From NCBI RefSeq assembly GCF_012932965.1, contig NZ_JABBXH010000004.1:310001-374000 (forward strand): DNA of 64,000 bases. The letters are read 5' to 3'. Positions 63,260-64,000 of this stretch are shown piece after piece (within the stretch, counting starts at the first letter, position 1; each line of letters begins with the position of its first letter). The position numbers were made by a program, and so were the translations under genes. The notes beneath the pieces are model-generated. The model was not told where the DNA came from. It did not search any database and saw only the letters and a list, made by a program, of their open reading frames with translations. This stretch comes from Thalassotalea algicola. Its GTDB lineage: Bacteria; Pseudomonadota; Gammaproteobacteria; Enterobacterales; Alteromonadaceae.

Positions 63260-64000
63260 TTATTGCAGACTTTGTAACCTTGGCTGTGCAAGTTGAGCAG
63301 CTGTTGAATCTGGGTATTGTTCAATCAATTGCTGATAAAGCGACAACGCTTTCGCTTTTTGGTCTTGCTTTTGTGCAACCATACCAAGCTTAAGCATAGC
63401 ATCTGCACGCTTATTTGAGGTTGTGAATTTATCAACTACCACTGAAAACTCAGCAGCAGCTTGCGCTAATTCACCTTTATTAAATAAAAGTTGGCCTAAC
63501 CAATAATGCGCGTTAGGCGCATATGAAGAATTAGGGAAATTCTGATTAAATGCTTGAAACTCAGGAATTGCTTTATCGTATTGCTTATCCCTCAATACCA
63601 TATTAACCGCACGATCATAAGCTTCGTTTTCAGAAAGATTCGTACTGTAATTAACATTAGGATTAGCACTTCCAGTCTGCGGAGCAGCAAGCGTTGTAGG
63701 CACTTGATTAGGTGTTTTTAACGCTTCTGAAACTCGACGTTCAATTTCCTGATATAATTCTCGTTGACGCTCAAGCACTTGCGTTAACTGATGACTATGA
63801 AGTTCTGTTACGCCTCGAAGTTCATTCACTTCCATTTGTAACTCGTCTAACTGACGTTGAATGTTCACTTGTGCACGATTGCGTGCGTTAAGCTGTCGTT
63901 CAAGCGTCGTCAATTTATCAATTGCACCACCAGAAGAGTTACTGCTTACATCTAATACTGGGGCAGGCTGCTGAGCCAGTGCAACAAATGCACCGGCCGA
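63260..64000 (-). CDS. cpoB: CpoB (YbgF), N-terminus beyond the window
   Basis: The frame stays open to base 64000, with 246 residues visible; an internal ATG at 63913 is not the true start. The first visible residues (SAGAFVALAQQ) are the end of a signal peptide. A coiled coil follows (about residues 28-90), then a linker, then TPR repeats (NEAYDRAVNMVLRDKQYDKAIPEF, SYAPNAHYWLGQLLFNKGELAQAA, RADAMLKLGMVAQKQDQKAKALSLY). CpoB is a periplasmic partner of the Tol-Pal system and of PBP1B during cell division. The rest of a tol-pal operon is presumably just outside the window. Confidence 0.95.
   Translation of the reverse strand, partial: SAGAFVALAQQPAPVLDVSSNSSGGAIDKLTTLERQLNARNRAQVNIQRQLDELQMEVNELRGVTELHSHQLTQVLERQRELYQEIERRVSEALKTPNQVPTTLAAPQTGSANPNVNYSTNLSENEAYDRAVNMVLRDKQYDKAIPEFQAFNQNFPNSSYAPNAHYWLGQLLFNKGELAQAAAEFSVVVDKFTTSNKRADAMLKLGMVAQKQDQKAKALSLYQQLIEQYPDSTAAQLAQPRLQSLQ

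Overview
This window looks like chromosomal DNA of a marine gammaproteobacterium of the Alteromonadales, close to Colwellia or Thalassotalea. The evidence is the AT-rich sequence, IlvIH, NadA and CpoB proteins of gammaproteobacterial type, Xanthomonas/Caulobacter-type TonB-dependent receptors, PEP-CTERM sorting, and a large alginate locus. I ran no database search, so taxonomy and family names rest on reading the sequence.

Layout. 1-4912: a DUF4136-type lipoprotein (cut by the window edge), then ilvIH behind a 22-codon Leu/Val/Ile-rich leader peptide and attenuator, then small housekeeping genes (DUF2007-like, GNAT, sirtuin). 4985-9163: an RND efflux adaptor and permease. 9702-14119: a 1288-residue extracellular nuclease ending in a dockerin, followed 17 bp later by a cohesin-like PEP-CTERM protein, possibly a surface-tethered DNA-degrading pair. 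14213-24264: a secreted methyltransferase-like protein, a GCS2 ligase plus aspartoacylase-like pair, a ThDP enzyme plus FAD dehydrogenase divergent from a LuxR regulator and an alpha/beta hydrolase, and a YghX-like dienelactone hydrolase. 24526-29638: a TonB receptor and a Cache-GGDEF-EAL protein.

29994-54070 is an alginate utilisation locus that covers nearly the whole pathway. Lipoprotein PL7 lyases (two), a PL6 lyase and a PL17 oligoalginate lyase cut the polymer. Two TonB-dependent receptors import it across the outer membrane, and an MFS transporter moves monomers across the inner membrane. KdgF and a DEH reductase (an SDR enzyme, with a 3-hydroxyisobutyrate-dehydrogenase-family enzyme as a second candidate) yield KDG. 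KdgK and Eda split it to pyruvate and glyceraldehyde-3-phosphate, and a class II fructose-bisphosphate aldolase can feed the triose back to hexose. A FadR-type GntR regulator sits among these genes, and TTGGT...ACCAA inverted repeats lie in the control regions. A lipoprotein with a 224-residue tandem duplication and a small secreted protein have no assigned function; the former may be a glycan-binding surface protein.

54801-61364 is a roughly 6.6 kb island at the 3' end of tRNA-Ser(GGA). It is bounded by a 19-bp direct repeat of the tRNA end and carries a tyrosine integrase, a relaxase-like HUH protein, a structured non-coding region and a two-gene cargo operon (soluble protein plus four-helix membrane protein) that could be an undescribed defence module. 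The window ends with nadA, three identical tRNA-Lys genes and the 5' two-thirds or so of cpoB.
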